A DNA stretch of 40,929 nucleotides from an uncultured Methanobrevibacter sp. (GTDB lineage Archaea; Methanobacteriota; Methanobacteria; Methanobacteriales; Methanobacteriaceae), in the NCBI RefSeq assembly GCF_902801725.1, contig NZ_CADCJB010000024.1, positions 1 to 40,929 of the forward strand, in the 5' to 3' direction. Every line of letters begins with the position of its first letter. The first letter of the stretch is position 1. Below the pieces are notes generated by a model. The model had not been told where the DNA came from and did no database searches. It saw only the letters and a program-made list of their open reading frames with translations. Of this stretch, positions 1 to 7,740 are shown piece by piece. A program made the translations under genes and the position numbers.

Positions 1-211
1 ATGTAGAGGATGTTACGGTCCTACTGCTAAAGTATTAGATCAAGGAGCAAAAATGATCAGTGCGATTGCATCTGACTACGGTGTAAACGAAGATAAAACA
101 GTTGATCCTGAAACTGTAGCTGATCAATTAGATGATATTGTAGGTACTTTCTACTCTTACACATTACCTGCAGCTTTAGTACCTATAAAAATGCAGAAAG
201 GAGGAGAATAA
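1..211 (+). CDS. mvhG: F420-non-reducing hydrogenase small subunit, C-terminal fragment
   Basis: This is the last 69 codons of a gene whose start lies before the window; the reading frame begins at base 2 and ends at TAA 209-211. The visible peptide opens with CRGCYGP followed by TAKVLDQGA and ends in KMQKGGE. That matches the C-terminal part of the MvhG small subunit of group 3c [NiFe] hydrogenases, where cysteines in this region ligate an iron-sulfur cluster. MvhG passes electrons from the NiFe site in MvhA toward MvhD and heterodisulfide reductase. The large-subunit gene follows after one base, and its GGAGG ribosome site lies inside this gene's last codons, so the two are translationally coupled. 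The call rests on the peptide and on the gene order G-A-B. Confidence 0.88.
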   Translation, partial: CRGCYGPTAKVLDQGAKMISAIASDYGVNEDKTVDPETVADQLDDIVGTFYSYTLPAALVPIKMQKGGE

Positions 212-212
212 A

Positions 213-1640
213 ATGGTTAAACTTACTATGGAGCCTGTCACTCGTATTGAAGGACACGCTAAAATTACAGTACATCTTGATGATGCTGGAAATGTAGAAG
301 AAACAAGATTACACGTTATGGAATTCAGAGGTTTTGAAAAATTCTTAACAGGCCGTCCTGTAGAAGAATTACCAAGATTAGTACCTCGTATTTGTGGTAT
401 TTGTGATGTACAACACCACTTAGCAGCTGCTAAAGCAGTTGACCAAATTTTCGGTTTCGATGATTATGAAATCTTACCTGCTGCATACAGAATGAGAGAA
501 ATTATGAACTGGGGTTCATACATGCACTCCCACGCACTCCATTTCTACTTCTTAGCTGCACCAGATTTAATCATTCCTAACGGAACCAGAAAAACAAGAA
601 ATGTTTTCCAAGTTATTAAAGATATGCCTGAAATTGCACTTCAAGCAATTAATATCAGAAGAAACGGTTTAGAAATGGTTAGAAAAATAGGTGGTCGTCC
701 TATTCACCCTACCTCATCCACTCCTGGTGGTATTTCTACCGAATTAGATGCTGATACTCAAAAAGACTTACTTGAAAGAGCTAAACAAAACGTAGAATTA
801 GCACAAGCTACTCTTGACTTAGCTATTCCAGTATTTGAAGAAAACATTGACTTAATTTCCTCATTAGGTAACTTCGGTGACACTAGACACTGTGGTACTG
901 TAAAACCTGATGGAACTTGGGATGTATATAACGGTAACATTAGATTCAAAGATAAAGACGGCAGTGACATGTTCGAATACAGAAACGAAGAGTACACTGA
1001 CTATGTTGCAGAACACGTAAAACCTTACTCCTGGTTAAAATTCCCTTACATTAAAGAAATGGGATACCCAGAAGGTATTTACAGAGTTGCACCATTATCT
1101 AGGATTAACGTTTGTGACCAAATGCCTAAAGAAGCACCTCTTGCTCAAGAAGCTCTTAAAGCATTCCGTGATGCATTCGGATACGCTCAAGCACCATTAT
1201 TATTCAACTATGCTAGACTTATCGAATTATTAGCATCAGCTGAATGTGCTGCAGCAGCTTTAGAAGAAGATTTATCCGGTAAAAAATTCCCAGATGAATT
1301 AGAAAGAACTGAAGGTAAAGGTGTAGGTATTGTAGAAGCTCCTCGTGGTACTTTAATCCACCACTACGAATCTGATGAAAATGGATTATGTAATTATGCT
1401 AACATTGTTGTAGCTACAATCCAAAACAACCCAGCTATGGAAATGGGTATTCACCAAGTTGCTAAAGATTACATCAAACCTGGTGTAGAAGTTGATGATA
1501 GTATTTTCAACTTAATGGAAATGGTTATCAGAGCTTACGATCCATGTTTATCTTGTGCTACCCACTCAATGGATAGCCAAATGAGATTAGCTGAAGTAGA
1601 TATTGTAGACAGTGAAGGAAACCTCATTAAAAAATTCTAA
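213..1640 (+). CDS. mvhA: F420-non-reducing [NiFe] hydrogenase large subunit
   Basis: The 475-residue catalytic subunit of the cytoplasmic Mvh hydrogenase oxidises H2 and feeds electrons through MvhG and MvhD to the HdrABC flavin-bifurcating complex. Both nickel-binding cysteine pairs are present: RICGIC with Cys61 and Cys64, and DPCLSCATH with Cys445 and Cys448. The RIEGH motif typical of large subunits is at residues 11-15. After His451 there are 24 further residues, the tail normally removed by a maturation endopeptidase once nickel is inserted. The start has a strong GGAGGAG ribosome site at about 201-206. Codon choice leans to TAC and TTC, as expected for a highly expressed gene. The length matches the family. 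Confidence 0.97.
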   Translation: MVKLTMEPVTRIEGHAKITVHLDDAGNVEETRLHVMEFRGFEKFLTGRPVEELPRLVPRICGICDVQHHLAAAKAVDQIFGFDDYEILPAAYRMREIMNWGSYMHSHALHFYFLAAPDLIIPNGTRKTRNVFQVIKDMPEIALQAINIRRNGLEMVRKIGGRPIHPTSSTPGGISTELDADTQKDLLERAKQNVELAQATLDLAIPVFEENIDLISSLGNFGDTRHCGTVKPDGTWDVYNGNIRFKDKDGSDMFEYRNEEYTDYVAEHVKPYSWLKFPYIKEMGYPEGIYRVAPLSRINVCDQMPKEAPLAQEALKAFRDAFGYAQAPLLFNYARLIELLASAECAAAALEEDLSGKKFPDELERTEGKGVGIVEAPRGTLIHHYESDENGLCNYANIVVATIQNNPAMEMGIHQVAKDYIKPGVEVDDSIFNLMEMVIRAYDPCLSCATHSMDSQMRLAEVDIVDSEGNLIKKF

Positions 1641-1661
1641 ATTTAAGGGGGTTTTTTATAA

Positions 1662-2897
1662 ATGATAGTATTTAATGAAGATGGCTGTATAAAATGTGGT
1701 GCTTGTCAAGGTACTTGCCCTACATCAGCTATTGAGGTAACACCTGAATCTATTATTCACTGTGATACTTGTGGCGACGAACCAAAATGTGCAGATGTTT
1801 GTCCACAAGGCGCATTAAAAGTTGAAGATTACGAAATCGCTGAGGGTATCACCCAAAAAAGATTAGTATTCAACTCAGTATTATGTGACTCTTGTGGTAA
1901 ATGTGAAGAAGTTTGTCCTCAAGAAACAATCACTGTCACAGGCGAAAAATTAAAAGAAGTTGAAGGATTCTGTGTAATGTGTCAAAAATGTGTTGACATT
2001 TGCCCAGTAGATGTAATTGGAGTTCCAGGTATTAAAGAACCTGCTGAATATGAGTTAGATCTCAAAGGAAAAGGTCCTGTATACATCAAAGATTGTGTTG
2101 GATGTGGAACTTGTGTAGATCCTTGTCCTGTAAACGCAATTACTCTTGAAGAAGTTGGAAGTCCTGTTACTGTAAACGATGACTGTATTAGATGTGGTTT
2201 ATGTTCACAAACCTGTCCTTGGAATGCAATTTACATTGCTGAAAAAGTACCAGTCAAACGTTCCAAAGAAATCCAATCTTTCACTTTCGATTCCGCTAAA
2301 TGTATCGGTTGTAACACTTGTGTAGAAGCATGTCCTGGTGATTTCATTGCTGCTAACAGTGCTAGTTTAACTGTTGCAATCCCTAGCGTATGTGCTGCAT
2401 GTGGTTTATGTGTAAAACTTTGTCCTGTTGATGCATTAGAAATTGATGTAGAATGGGGTGAAGGTGCACCTGTAGATGCAGAAGGTATCGGAAGAGATGT
2501 TGAAAAATGTGATTTCGTTGGTGCATGTGCTAACAAATGTCCTACTCAAGCAATTCGTGTAGTTACCAAAACTGGTATGTCATGCCCTGCTTTAGTAGAA
2601 ACTGATGCAGAACCATCTTTCACAAGTTGTATTAGATGTGGAGCATGTGCTTCCATGTGTTCTAACGATGCATTGAAAGTAGAACAATATGAAATAACTA
2701 TTGATGGCGAACCTGTTGCTAGAGATAGGATTTCATTCAACCCATCTAAATGTGACCAATGTGGTGACTGTATCGAAGCATGTCCATACGATATGCTCCA
2801 CGAAACAGACAATCCTAAATTACCAATTGCAGGATTCTGTACTTTATGTGGTCAATGTATGGAAGCATGTCCTGAAGACGCATTATGTTATAAATAG
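1662..2897 (+). CDS. mvhB: Polyferredoxin of the Mvh hydrogenase operon
   Basis: A 411-residue iron-sulfur protein built from tandem ferredoxin units. I count twelve CxxCxxCxxxCP-type motifs, so up to twelve [4Fe-4S] clusters. Two are not canonical. The second (CDTCGDEPKCADVCP) has a longer spacing between its second and third cysteines. The ninth, near residue 283 (CDFVGACANKCP), has Val where the second Cys should be; a Cys in the nearby MSCPAL segment might substitute. MvhB co-occurs with MvhDGA in Methanobacteriales and is thought to be an electron carrier or store, though its exact acceptor is not settled. A GGGGG ribosome site lies in the 21-base gap after mvhA, and a hairpin terminator begins at the stop codon. 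Confidence 0.96.
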   Translation: MIVFNEDGCIKCGACQGTCPTSAIEVTPESIIHCDTCGDEPKCADVCPQGALKVEDYEIAEGITQKRLVFNSVLCDSCGKCEEVCPQETITVTGEKLKEVEGFCVMCQKCVDICPVDVIGVPGIKEPAEYELDLKGKGPVYIKDCVGCGTCVDPCPVNAITLEEVGSPVTVNDDCIRCGLCSQTCPWNAIYIAEKVPVKRSKEIQSFTFDSAKCIGCNTCVEACPGDFIAANSASLTVAIPSVCAACGLCVKLCPVDALEIDVEWGEGAPVDAEGIGRDVEKCDFVGACANKCPTQAIRVVTKTGMSCPALVETDAEPSFTSCIRCGACASMCSNDALKVEQYEITIDGEPVARDRISFNPSKCDQCGDCIEACPYDMLHETDNPKLPIAGFCTLCGQCMEACPEDALCYK

Positions 2898-2933
2898 GTG
2901 TGAAAACACACCTTATTTATTTTCTTTTTTTTT
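2897..2933 (+). terminator. Hairpin plus T-tract terminator after mvhB
   Basis: A perfect 6-bp stem GGTGTG/CACACC with an AAAA loop (2897-2912) begins at the last base of the mvhB stop codon. It is followed by a T-rich run ending in nine T's at 2925-2933. Archaeal terminators are usually plain T-tracts, so the hairpin is an extra. It separates the mvh operon from convergent pyrC, whose stop lies 8 bases further on. Confidence 0.75.
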
Positions 2934-2941
2934 AAAATTAG

Positions 2942-4198
2942 TTATATTTTATTCATTACTGTTTTTCCGTTGACTATTGTCATTACTGGCATTCCAATAT
3001 ATTCCATGCCGTCAAATGGTGAATATTCTGCTTTTGTTTTGAATTCTTCAATATTGAAAGTGCCTTCTCTTTTCAAATCAATTATGGTAAAATCAGCATC
3101 TTTTCCAACAGACAGTTCGCCCTTGTTTTTTAGGCCATATACTTTTGAGGCGTTTTCAGAAAATATTTTTGGAATCAACTTGAAATCCAGGTTTCCCTTA
3201 TTGACTTCGGTTAAAAGCAGTGGTACAACAGTTTCCAGGTTTGGTATGCCTGGTGATGAATTCCAAACTCCTTTTTGTTTATCTTCCATTGTGTGAGGTG
3301 CATGGTCGGTTCCAATAATTGAATTTTCATCCAAATCATTGATGTTTATGCTGTCCTGTTTTTCTCTTAGTGGTGGATTGGTTTTTATGAATGTGCCATA
3401 TATATTGTATGCTGAATTGTCTAGCAATAGATGGTGTGGTGTAAATTCCCAACTTACAGCATGTGTTTTGCTTGCATTTTTTGCAAGACTTAATGATTTC
3501 CTTGAGCTTAGATGGCAGATATGCAAAGATAAATTATTTCTGATTGCAAGGTCGATGGCTTGTTTAACTGATTCGTCTTCAGATTTAGCAGGTCTTGCAT
3601 AACTATAATCTATGGCTTGATTTTCATCTTTTTCTTTTAATCTGGCTGTTTCTTCTTCAACAATGGATTTCTTTTCACAATGGGTTGCCACAATGCCGTT
3701 GTAATTGGTTTTTTCTTTTAATATTGATAAATTATGAAAGTTCTCTTCAAGGCTCTCATCACTTTCCAAATCCATGAATATCTTGAAGGCTATTGGATTG
3801 AGCTTCATCATTTTTTCCATTTCTTCAAGAGTGTTTGTTCCCACCAGAAGTTCAAAATTAACGACGGATTTATCTTCGGCTATCCTGATTTTCTCTTTAA
3901 GTGCCTTGTATGTGTTTGTCTTTGGAAGTGTATTTGGCATGTCGAACACTGTTGTGAATCCTCCGTTTGCAGCGCTCAAGCTTCCAGTTTTAAAATTTTC
4001 TTTTTGAGTTAAACCAGGATCTCTAAAGTGTATGTGGGGGTCGATGAATCCTGGAAGAACATAATTGTTTTTAACATCAATTGTTTCGCTTGCTTCAAGT
4101 GGTGTTTTTGATATGTCGGTAATTTTTCCTTCATCAATTTTAATATAAAATTCTCCAGTTTTATCAACTAATTTGCAGTTTTTAATTACTAAATCCAT
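2942..4198 (-). CDS. pyrC: Dihydroorotase
   Basis: This 418-residue amidohydrolase catalyses the reversible cyclisation of carbamoyl aspartate to dihydroorotate in pyrimidine synthesis. The zinc-binding HIH (residues 55-57) lies in DPHIHFRDPG; the TQKENF and DMPNT signatures follow; later come THCEK, HICHLSS and GTDHAPH, the last carrying the catalytic Asp. The pattern is that of class I dihydroorotases. The open frame extends 32 codons further upstream, but the ATG at 4196-4198 is chosen because AGGAG sits about 7 bases before it and MDLVIKNCKLVD is the usual family beginning. The gene is convergent with mvhB and divergent from the next gene. Confidence 0.95.
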   Translation of the reverse strand: MDLVIKNCKLVDKTGEFYIKIDEGKITDISKTPLEASETIDVKNNYVLPGFIDPHIHFRDPGLTQKENFKTGSLSAANGGFTTVFDMPNTLPKTNTYKALKEKIRIAEDKSVVNFELLVGTNTLEEMEKMMKLNPIAFKIFMDLESDESLEENFHNLSILKEKTNYNGIVATHCEKKSIVEEETARLKEKDENQAIDYSYARPAKSEDESVKQAIDLAIRNNLSLHICHLSSRKSLSLAKNASKTHAVSWEFTPHHLLLDNSAYNIYGTFIKTNPPLREKQDSININDLDENSIIGTDHAPHTMEDKQKGVWNSSPGIPNLETVVPLLLTEVNKGNLDFKLIPKIFSENASKVYGLKNKGELSVGKDADFTIIDLKREGTFNIEEFKTKAEYSPFDGMEYIGMPVMTIVNGKTVMNKI

Positions 4199-4285
4199 GT
4201 TTTTACTCCTAAAGTGTAGATTGATAATATATTTTGAATTAATAAAACATAAATTTTTTTTAATTTGATGGTTATATGTTAATAT

Positions 4286-5380
4286 ATGTCTCAAGTTTCA
4301 TCTATTCTAAAAAGGGATAAGAAATTGTTTTTCAAAGATTTGGAATGTGAATGCAAAATTTCCGATACCACTTCTGATATTGATTTGGTGGCCGATTTTA
4401 CTGAGTACAATCCTTTGCATAACGGTCATTATCATTGTATGAAAACAGCAAAACATCATTTTCCTGATTCATTGTTTGTTGCTATTGTGCCCGGACTTTT
4501 TGAAAGGAGTGGCCGAGGCATTCCATATATACTTCCAAGGGAACTTAGGGCTGAAATTGCCATTTCTGTCGGTGCGGATGTTGTTGTCGAAGGGCCTCCG
4601 ATGGGAATCATGGGTTCGGGTCAGTATTCCTTATGTCTTTGCAAGATGTTTAAAGCATTAAACACGTCTTATATTCCAAGAGGTTATAAGAAGGTTGAAG
4701 GATTTGATGAAATTTTAAAAAGGATAAATATGGGCCATCACGTTGCTCCCAAACCATATAAGATAGTTGACAAAACTACAGGTGAAATTCTTTTAAGAGA
4801 TAAACTTGAGGAAGACAATTATGTAATCGCATCATTTGCAAATTCTTTATCAAAAATAGGCTTTGATTATAAAGACAAGTTTCTGTTTGTTGAAAGAATA
4901 GGTGGTGTCAGCGGTACATTGATAAGACAAAGCATTCTCGAAGACAATTTTGATGATGTCTTGGATATGATGCCTCAAAAGACTATTGATGTTTTACGGG
5001 ATGCCATAAAAAATGATTCCATAATCTATGGCATTCGAGATGAGAAATCCATATTGCAGACGGCTAATGATTATGGTTTTGATGAGTTGGCTGGTCTAAA
5101 TCTATTCAATGAAAAATTGGCAAGCAACATTATTGAAAACAGATCTTTTGATGATATTGCTGAGTTAAAAGAATCAATATTACGCGGATTTTCAACTCAT
5201 TTTAAGGAACGTATATTAAGCATTTTAGAAAATCCGATTAAAAAAAGTGATATTTCCGAATATATTGACAGGTACCCATCAAATATCCGGATTTTAGGAT
5301 ATAAAAATGAAGAGTGTTTGGAAAGTTTTAAACAAAAAATAAATAATGAAAATATTTCATTATTTTGGAGTTCCGCTTAA
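4286..5380 (+). CDS. TmcAL-like predicted nucleotidyltransferase (HxGH superfamily)
   Basis: A 364-residue protein with a nucleotidyltransferase core. EYNPLHNGH at residues 40-48 holds the HxGH nucleotide-binding motif, and SGTLIR near residue 215 resembles the second (ISGTxIR) motif. The EYNPxHNGH wording is that of the COG1323/TmcAL family, whose bacterial members activate acetate with ATP to acetylate cytidine of elongator tRNA-Met. Archaea are known to use a different enzyme for tRNA-Met acetylation, so the substrate here is open. About 33 residues precede the core, and a helical domain of about 140 residues follows it. There is no convincing ribosome site before the ATG, so the mRNA may be leaderless. 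Its last 21 bases overlap the convergent gene. Confidence 0.7.
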   Translation: MSQVSSILKRDKKLFFKDLECECKISDTTSDIDLVADFTEYNPLHNGHYHCMKTAKHHFPDSLFVAIVPGLFERSGRGIPYILPRELRAEIAISVGADVVVEGPPMGIMGSGQYSLCLCKMFKALNTSYIPRGYKKVEGFDEILKRINMGHHVAPKPYKIVDKTTGEILLRDKLEEDNYVIASFANSLSKIGFDYKDKFLFVERIGGVSGTLIRQSILEDNFDDVLDMMPQKTIDVLRDAIKNDSIIYGIRDEKSILQTANDYGFDELAGLNLFNEKLASNIIENRSFDDIAELKESILRGFSTHFKERILSILENPIKKSDISEYIDRYPSNIRILGYKNEECLESFKQKINNENISLFWSSA

Positions 5381-6421
5381 AATGTTGTTAATAACATTTT
5401 GTGGATTTGTGAGTCCGAATAGAGCATCCATGAATGTTGGATAAGTTGAATGTAATACGAACAAGTAAATCAAGTAATATACAACAATTAAAATGACAAT
5501 TACTAGAACTACTGTTAATAATATGTCAACAACACCCATTGGCTCTTTTTCATCCTGGTAGTTTAAATTATGTATATTTTCGTTGGATTGTTTGCCGCTT
5601 CTGCCCAATATGCCTTTCTTGCTTTCCTTTTCTACAGGTTCAATACCTTGCTCTTTTAAAATTTCGGCTCTGATTCTAGCTTCCATTTCTTCTGGAGTTT
5701 CGGATCTTGCTCTTTTTTGGTCTTTAGCAGGAGCTTCACTAGGTTTGTATTCTCTTCTGGTTAATGATCCAAATTGTTCTTCATCTTTTGCAAGCTGTTC
5801 GTTTAGAGGAACTTCTTTTTCATCAAAGTATAAATCATCCAAATATTTTTCGTATTTGTCTTCTAAATCCCTTCTAGCACTGGTAGTTTCAGGTTCATAG
5901 GAGTGGTCAGGATAGATAAATTCCTCTTCTGTAGCGTTTTGTGTAACAGGTTGTTCTGCGAAGTATTCAACTTCTTTTGGAGAAGGTTGTGGTTCATCTG
6001 CGAAGTATTGAACTTCTTTTGGTGCATTTTGTTGAGGCACTTCAGTTTCAGATAAGTAGGATGATTCCAAACCTCCTGCATACTCAATGTTGTCTTTAAT
6101 ATTATATGGTGAATCATCACCGACTTTTTGTGTTTCCTGTGGAGCAGGTTCTTCTGAAGCGTAAATGACTTCTTCTTTGGTGTCATAAATATTTTCAACT
6201 GGTTGTTCTTCAATTACTGGTTTTTCAACAGGTGCTTCTTTAACTGGTTGTTTTTCAGTAGGTTCATTGTTTTTATCTAATCCTATACCTACAATCTTTT
6301 GTAAACAGTCTTTACAGTAAATTTTGCCTGCAATTTCTAAACCACATTCTTTACAGATTGGTTTTCCACATATCGCACATGTATCAGTACTTTCTCTTTC
6401 TGGATGATAATGACATGCCAT
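5360..6421 (-). CDS. Tail-anchored membrane protein with N-terminal B-box-like zinc finger
   Basis: A 353-residue protein of unknown function. The first 39 residues form a compact metal site, with Cys3, His6, Cys15, Cys18, Cys23, Cys26, Cys36 and Cys39 in B-box-like spacing, enough for two zinc ions. Residues 45-290 are low complexity, rich in Glu, Pro, Gln and Tyr, with near repeats such as KEVQYFADEP and KEVEYFAEQP. A single hydrophobic segment at about 297-323 is followed by a 30-residue tail. With no signal peptide, the finger and linker probably face the cytoplasm. The ATG at 6419-6421 is preferred since the finger begins there; another in-frame ATG lies 8 codons upstream. Pcc1 is upstream on the same strand. 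Confidence 0.7.
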   Translation of the reverse strand: MACHYHPERESTDTCAICGKPICKECGLEIAGKIYCKDCLQKIVGIGLDKNNEPTEKQPVKEAPVEKPVIEEQPVENIYDTKEEVIYASEEPAPQETQKVGDDSPYNIKDNIEYAGGLESSYLSETEVPQQNAPKEVQYFADEPQPSPKEVEYFAEQPVTQNATEEEFIYPDHSYEPETTSARRDLEDKYEKYLDDLYFDEKEVPLNEQLAKDEEQFGSLTRREYKPSEAPAKDQKRARSETPEEMEARIRAEILKEQGIEPVEKESKKGILGRSGKQSNENIHNLNYQDEKEPMGVVDILLTVVLVIVILIVVYYLIYLFVLHSTYPTFMDALFGLTNPQNVINNILSGTPK

Positions 6422-6633
6422 AATTAAACACTCTCTCAATTTCATTTAAAATAATATTTTAATATATTTTTTTTTATTTATATAAAACTTGCTATTTTTA
6501 ACTTTTTTTCATGAAAATTTCTTTACAAATGTTTTTTATTTTTTTATTTTTTTGAAGAAAAATTTACTTTTTTTAGAATTTATTGTTATAAATTTGAGCA
6601 CTTATTCAAAAGTACTAAATATATTATAAAATC

Positions 6634-6864
6634 TTATTTTTGAGTATTTTCGATAATTTTTTCAGAAACAATTTCGGAAGCTATTAAATCGTCTGCTGTT
6701 GTCAGAAAGCTTCCCAAGTTTTTTGAAGTAATTTTGTAATTGATCTTGTTTTGTGATAAGTCTGATTCAAGATAATTTTCATTATCGACTTCCAAACTAT
6801 CGAATATGAGCTTGGCGTCTTTTTCATTTTTGAAGTTAAATGTAATATTTCCGGATACTTTCAT
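6634..6864 (-). CDS. pcc1: KEOPS complex subunit Pcc1
   Basis: A 76-residue protein matching archaeal Pcc1 in length and in its C-terminal helix, LGSFLTTADDLIASEIVSEK, which resembles the conserved SFLATVDDLL region. The N-terminal half alternates like beta strands, ending in a short variable loop. Pcc1 dimerises and bridges two Kae1 molecules in KEOPS, which makes the threonylcarbamoyl adenosine (t6A) modification at position 37 of ANN-decoding tRNAs. No other KEOPS subunit is in the window. A GTGAT ribosome site precedes the ATG. About 200 AT-rich bases separate it from the zinc-finger gene downstream. Confidence 0.8.
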   Translation of the reverse strand: MKVSGNITFNFKNEKDAKLIFDSLEVDNENYLESDLSQNKINYKITSKNLGSFLTTADDLIASEIVSEKIIENTQK

Positions 6865-6983
6865 GATATCACTATAAATTAATATAGTTATTATGTTTAA
6901 ATATAATTTTGTTATTAAATTTCAAAAATAGGGTAACCTTTATTAATAACTAAATTAATATATTTAAGTATTCTATTATATTA

Positions 6984-7010
6984 CGATATATAATTTTTAT
7001 ATAGCTATTT
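6984..7010 (+). promoter_or_regulatory. Probable TATA region of rpl10e
   Basis: Overlapping TATA-like boxes, GATATATAA and TTTATATAG, lie about 80-100 bases before the rpl10e start, which would leave a leader of roughly 60-70 bases. The segment ATAGCTATTTT at 7001 recurs close to 7028. Assigned by eye from composition and distance. Confidence 0.4.
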
Positions 7011-7045
7011 TCAAATTTACTTATTCATAGCTATTTTTTTAATTA

Positions 7046-7063
7046 AAACATGTTAAACATGTT
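7046..7063 (+). repeat. Tandem palindrome in the rpl10e leader
   Basis: Two adjacent copies of AAACATGTT (7046-7054 and 7055-7063), each containing the palindrome AACATGTT. In RNA, AACATG-TTAAA-CATGTT could fold into a 6-bp hairpin about 10 bases before the GGAGGA ribosome site at 7075-7080. It could be a protein-binding site on DNA or an autoregulatory hairpin; the sequence alone does not decide. Confidence 0.5.
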
Positions 7064-7086
7064 ATTTTTATTTCGGAGGAATAATA

Positions 7087-7569
7087 ATGGTTCGTGCTTA
7101 TACTAGAAGAGATTATATTAGAAAAACCCCAAATTCAAGAATCGTACAATACGATATGGGAAACTTAAAAGATGAATTCCCAGTTACTGTAAGTTTAGCT
7201 GTTAAAAAGCCGGCTCAAATCAGACACAATTCTTTGGAAGCTGCAAGGATCGCTTCCAACAGATTGATGCAAAGAGCTGCTGGTAGAATGGGTTACCACT
7301 TAAAATTAAGAGTTTACCCACACCAAATCGTAAGGGAAAACCCAATGGCTACCGGTGCAGGTGCGGATAGGGTACAAAGCGGTATGAGAAACGCATTCGG
7401 TAAACCTATCAGCGTTGAAGCTATCGTTAAAAAAGGTCAAAGAATTATCACTATTGACTGTCAAGAAAAAAACTTTGAAGAAGCAAAAACTGCATTAAGA
7501 AGAGCAGGCATGAAATTGCCAGTTCCATGTAAAATTGTTGTCGACAAAGGTGAAGATTTAGTTAAATAG
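7087..7569 (+). CDS. rpl10e: Large ribosomal subunit protein L10e (uL16)
   Basis: A 160-residue ribosomal protein of the archaeal/eukaryotic L10e family (uL16). It lies near the tRNA A-site and the factor-binding region of the large subunit. The start [13 protein letters not shown] and the internal [15 protein letters not shown] and [14 protein letters not shown] segments are the family signatures. Basic residues dominate the N-terminal half. A strong GGAGGA ribosome site lies 6 bases before the ATG. Codons are biased to AGA, TAC and TTC, as in the mvh genes, fitting high expression. It is monocistronic by layout, with divergent pcc1 upstream and a T-tract plus a new promoter downstream. Confidence 0.97.
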   Translation: MVRAYTRRDYIRKTPNSRIVQYDMGNLKDEFPVTVSLAVKKPAQIRHNSLEAARIASNRLMQRAAGRMGYHLKLRVYPHQIVRENPMATGAGADRVQSGMRNAFGKPISVEAIVKKGQRIITIDCQEKNFEEAKTALRRAGMKLPVPCKIVVDKGEDLVK

Positions 7570-7583
7570 ATGGTTTTAACTAA

Positions 7584-7620
7584 ACTTTTTTCTACTTTTT
7601 TTTTATTATTTTTTTTAATT
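7584..7620 (+). terminator. T-tract terminator after rpl10e
   Basis: Runs of five to nine T's broken by single other bases follow the rpl10e stop codon, typical of archaeal intrinsic termination. There is no clear hairpin. Confidence 0.5.
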
Positions 7621-7740
7621 CGTTGTTTTTTAAAATTTTTTTCATTAAATATTTAAACATTAAAAATCATATTAAAATATAATATTGACTTTTTAAGTAT
7701 TGTCAATGTAATATATTTTTAATCCAAGAGGTTATATTTC

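Noticed and set aside
4199-4294. N-terminal 32-codon extension of pyrC
   Set aside because: The ATG at 4198 has a well-placed AGGAG and matches the family's usual start; the extension is AT-rich leader and would overlap the divergent gene.
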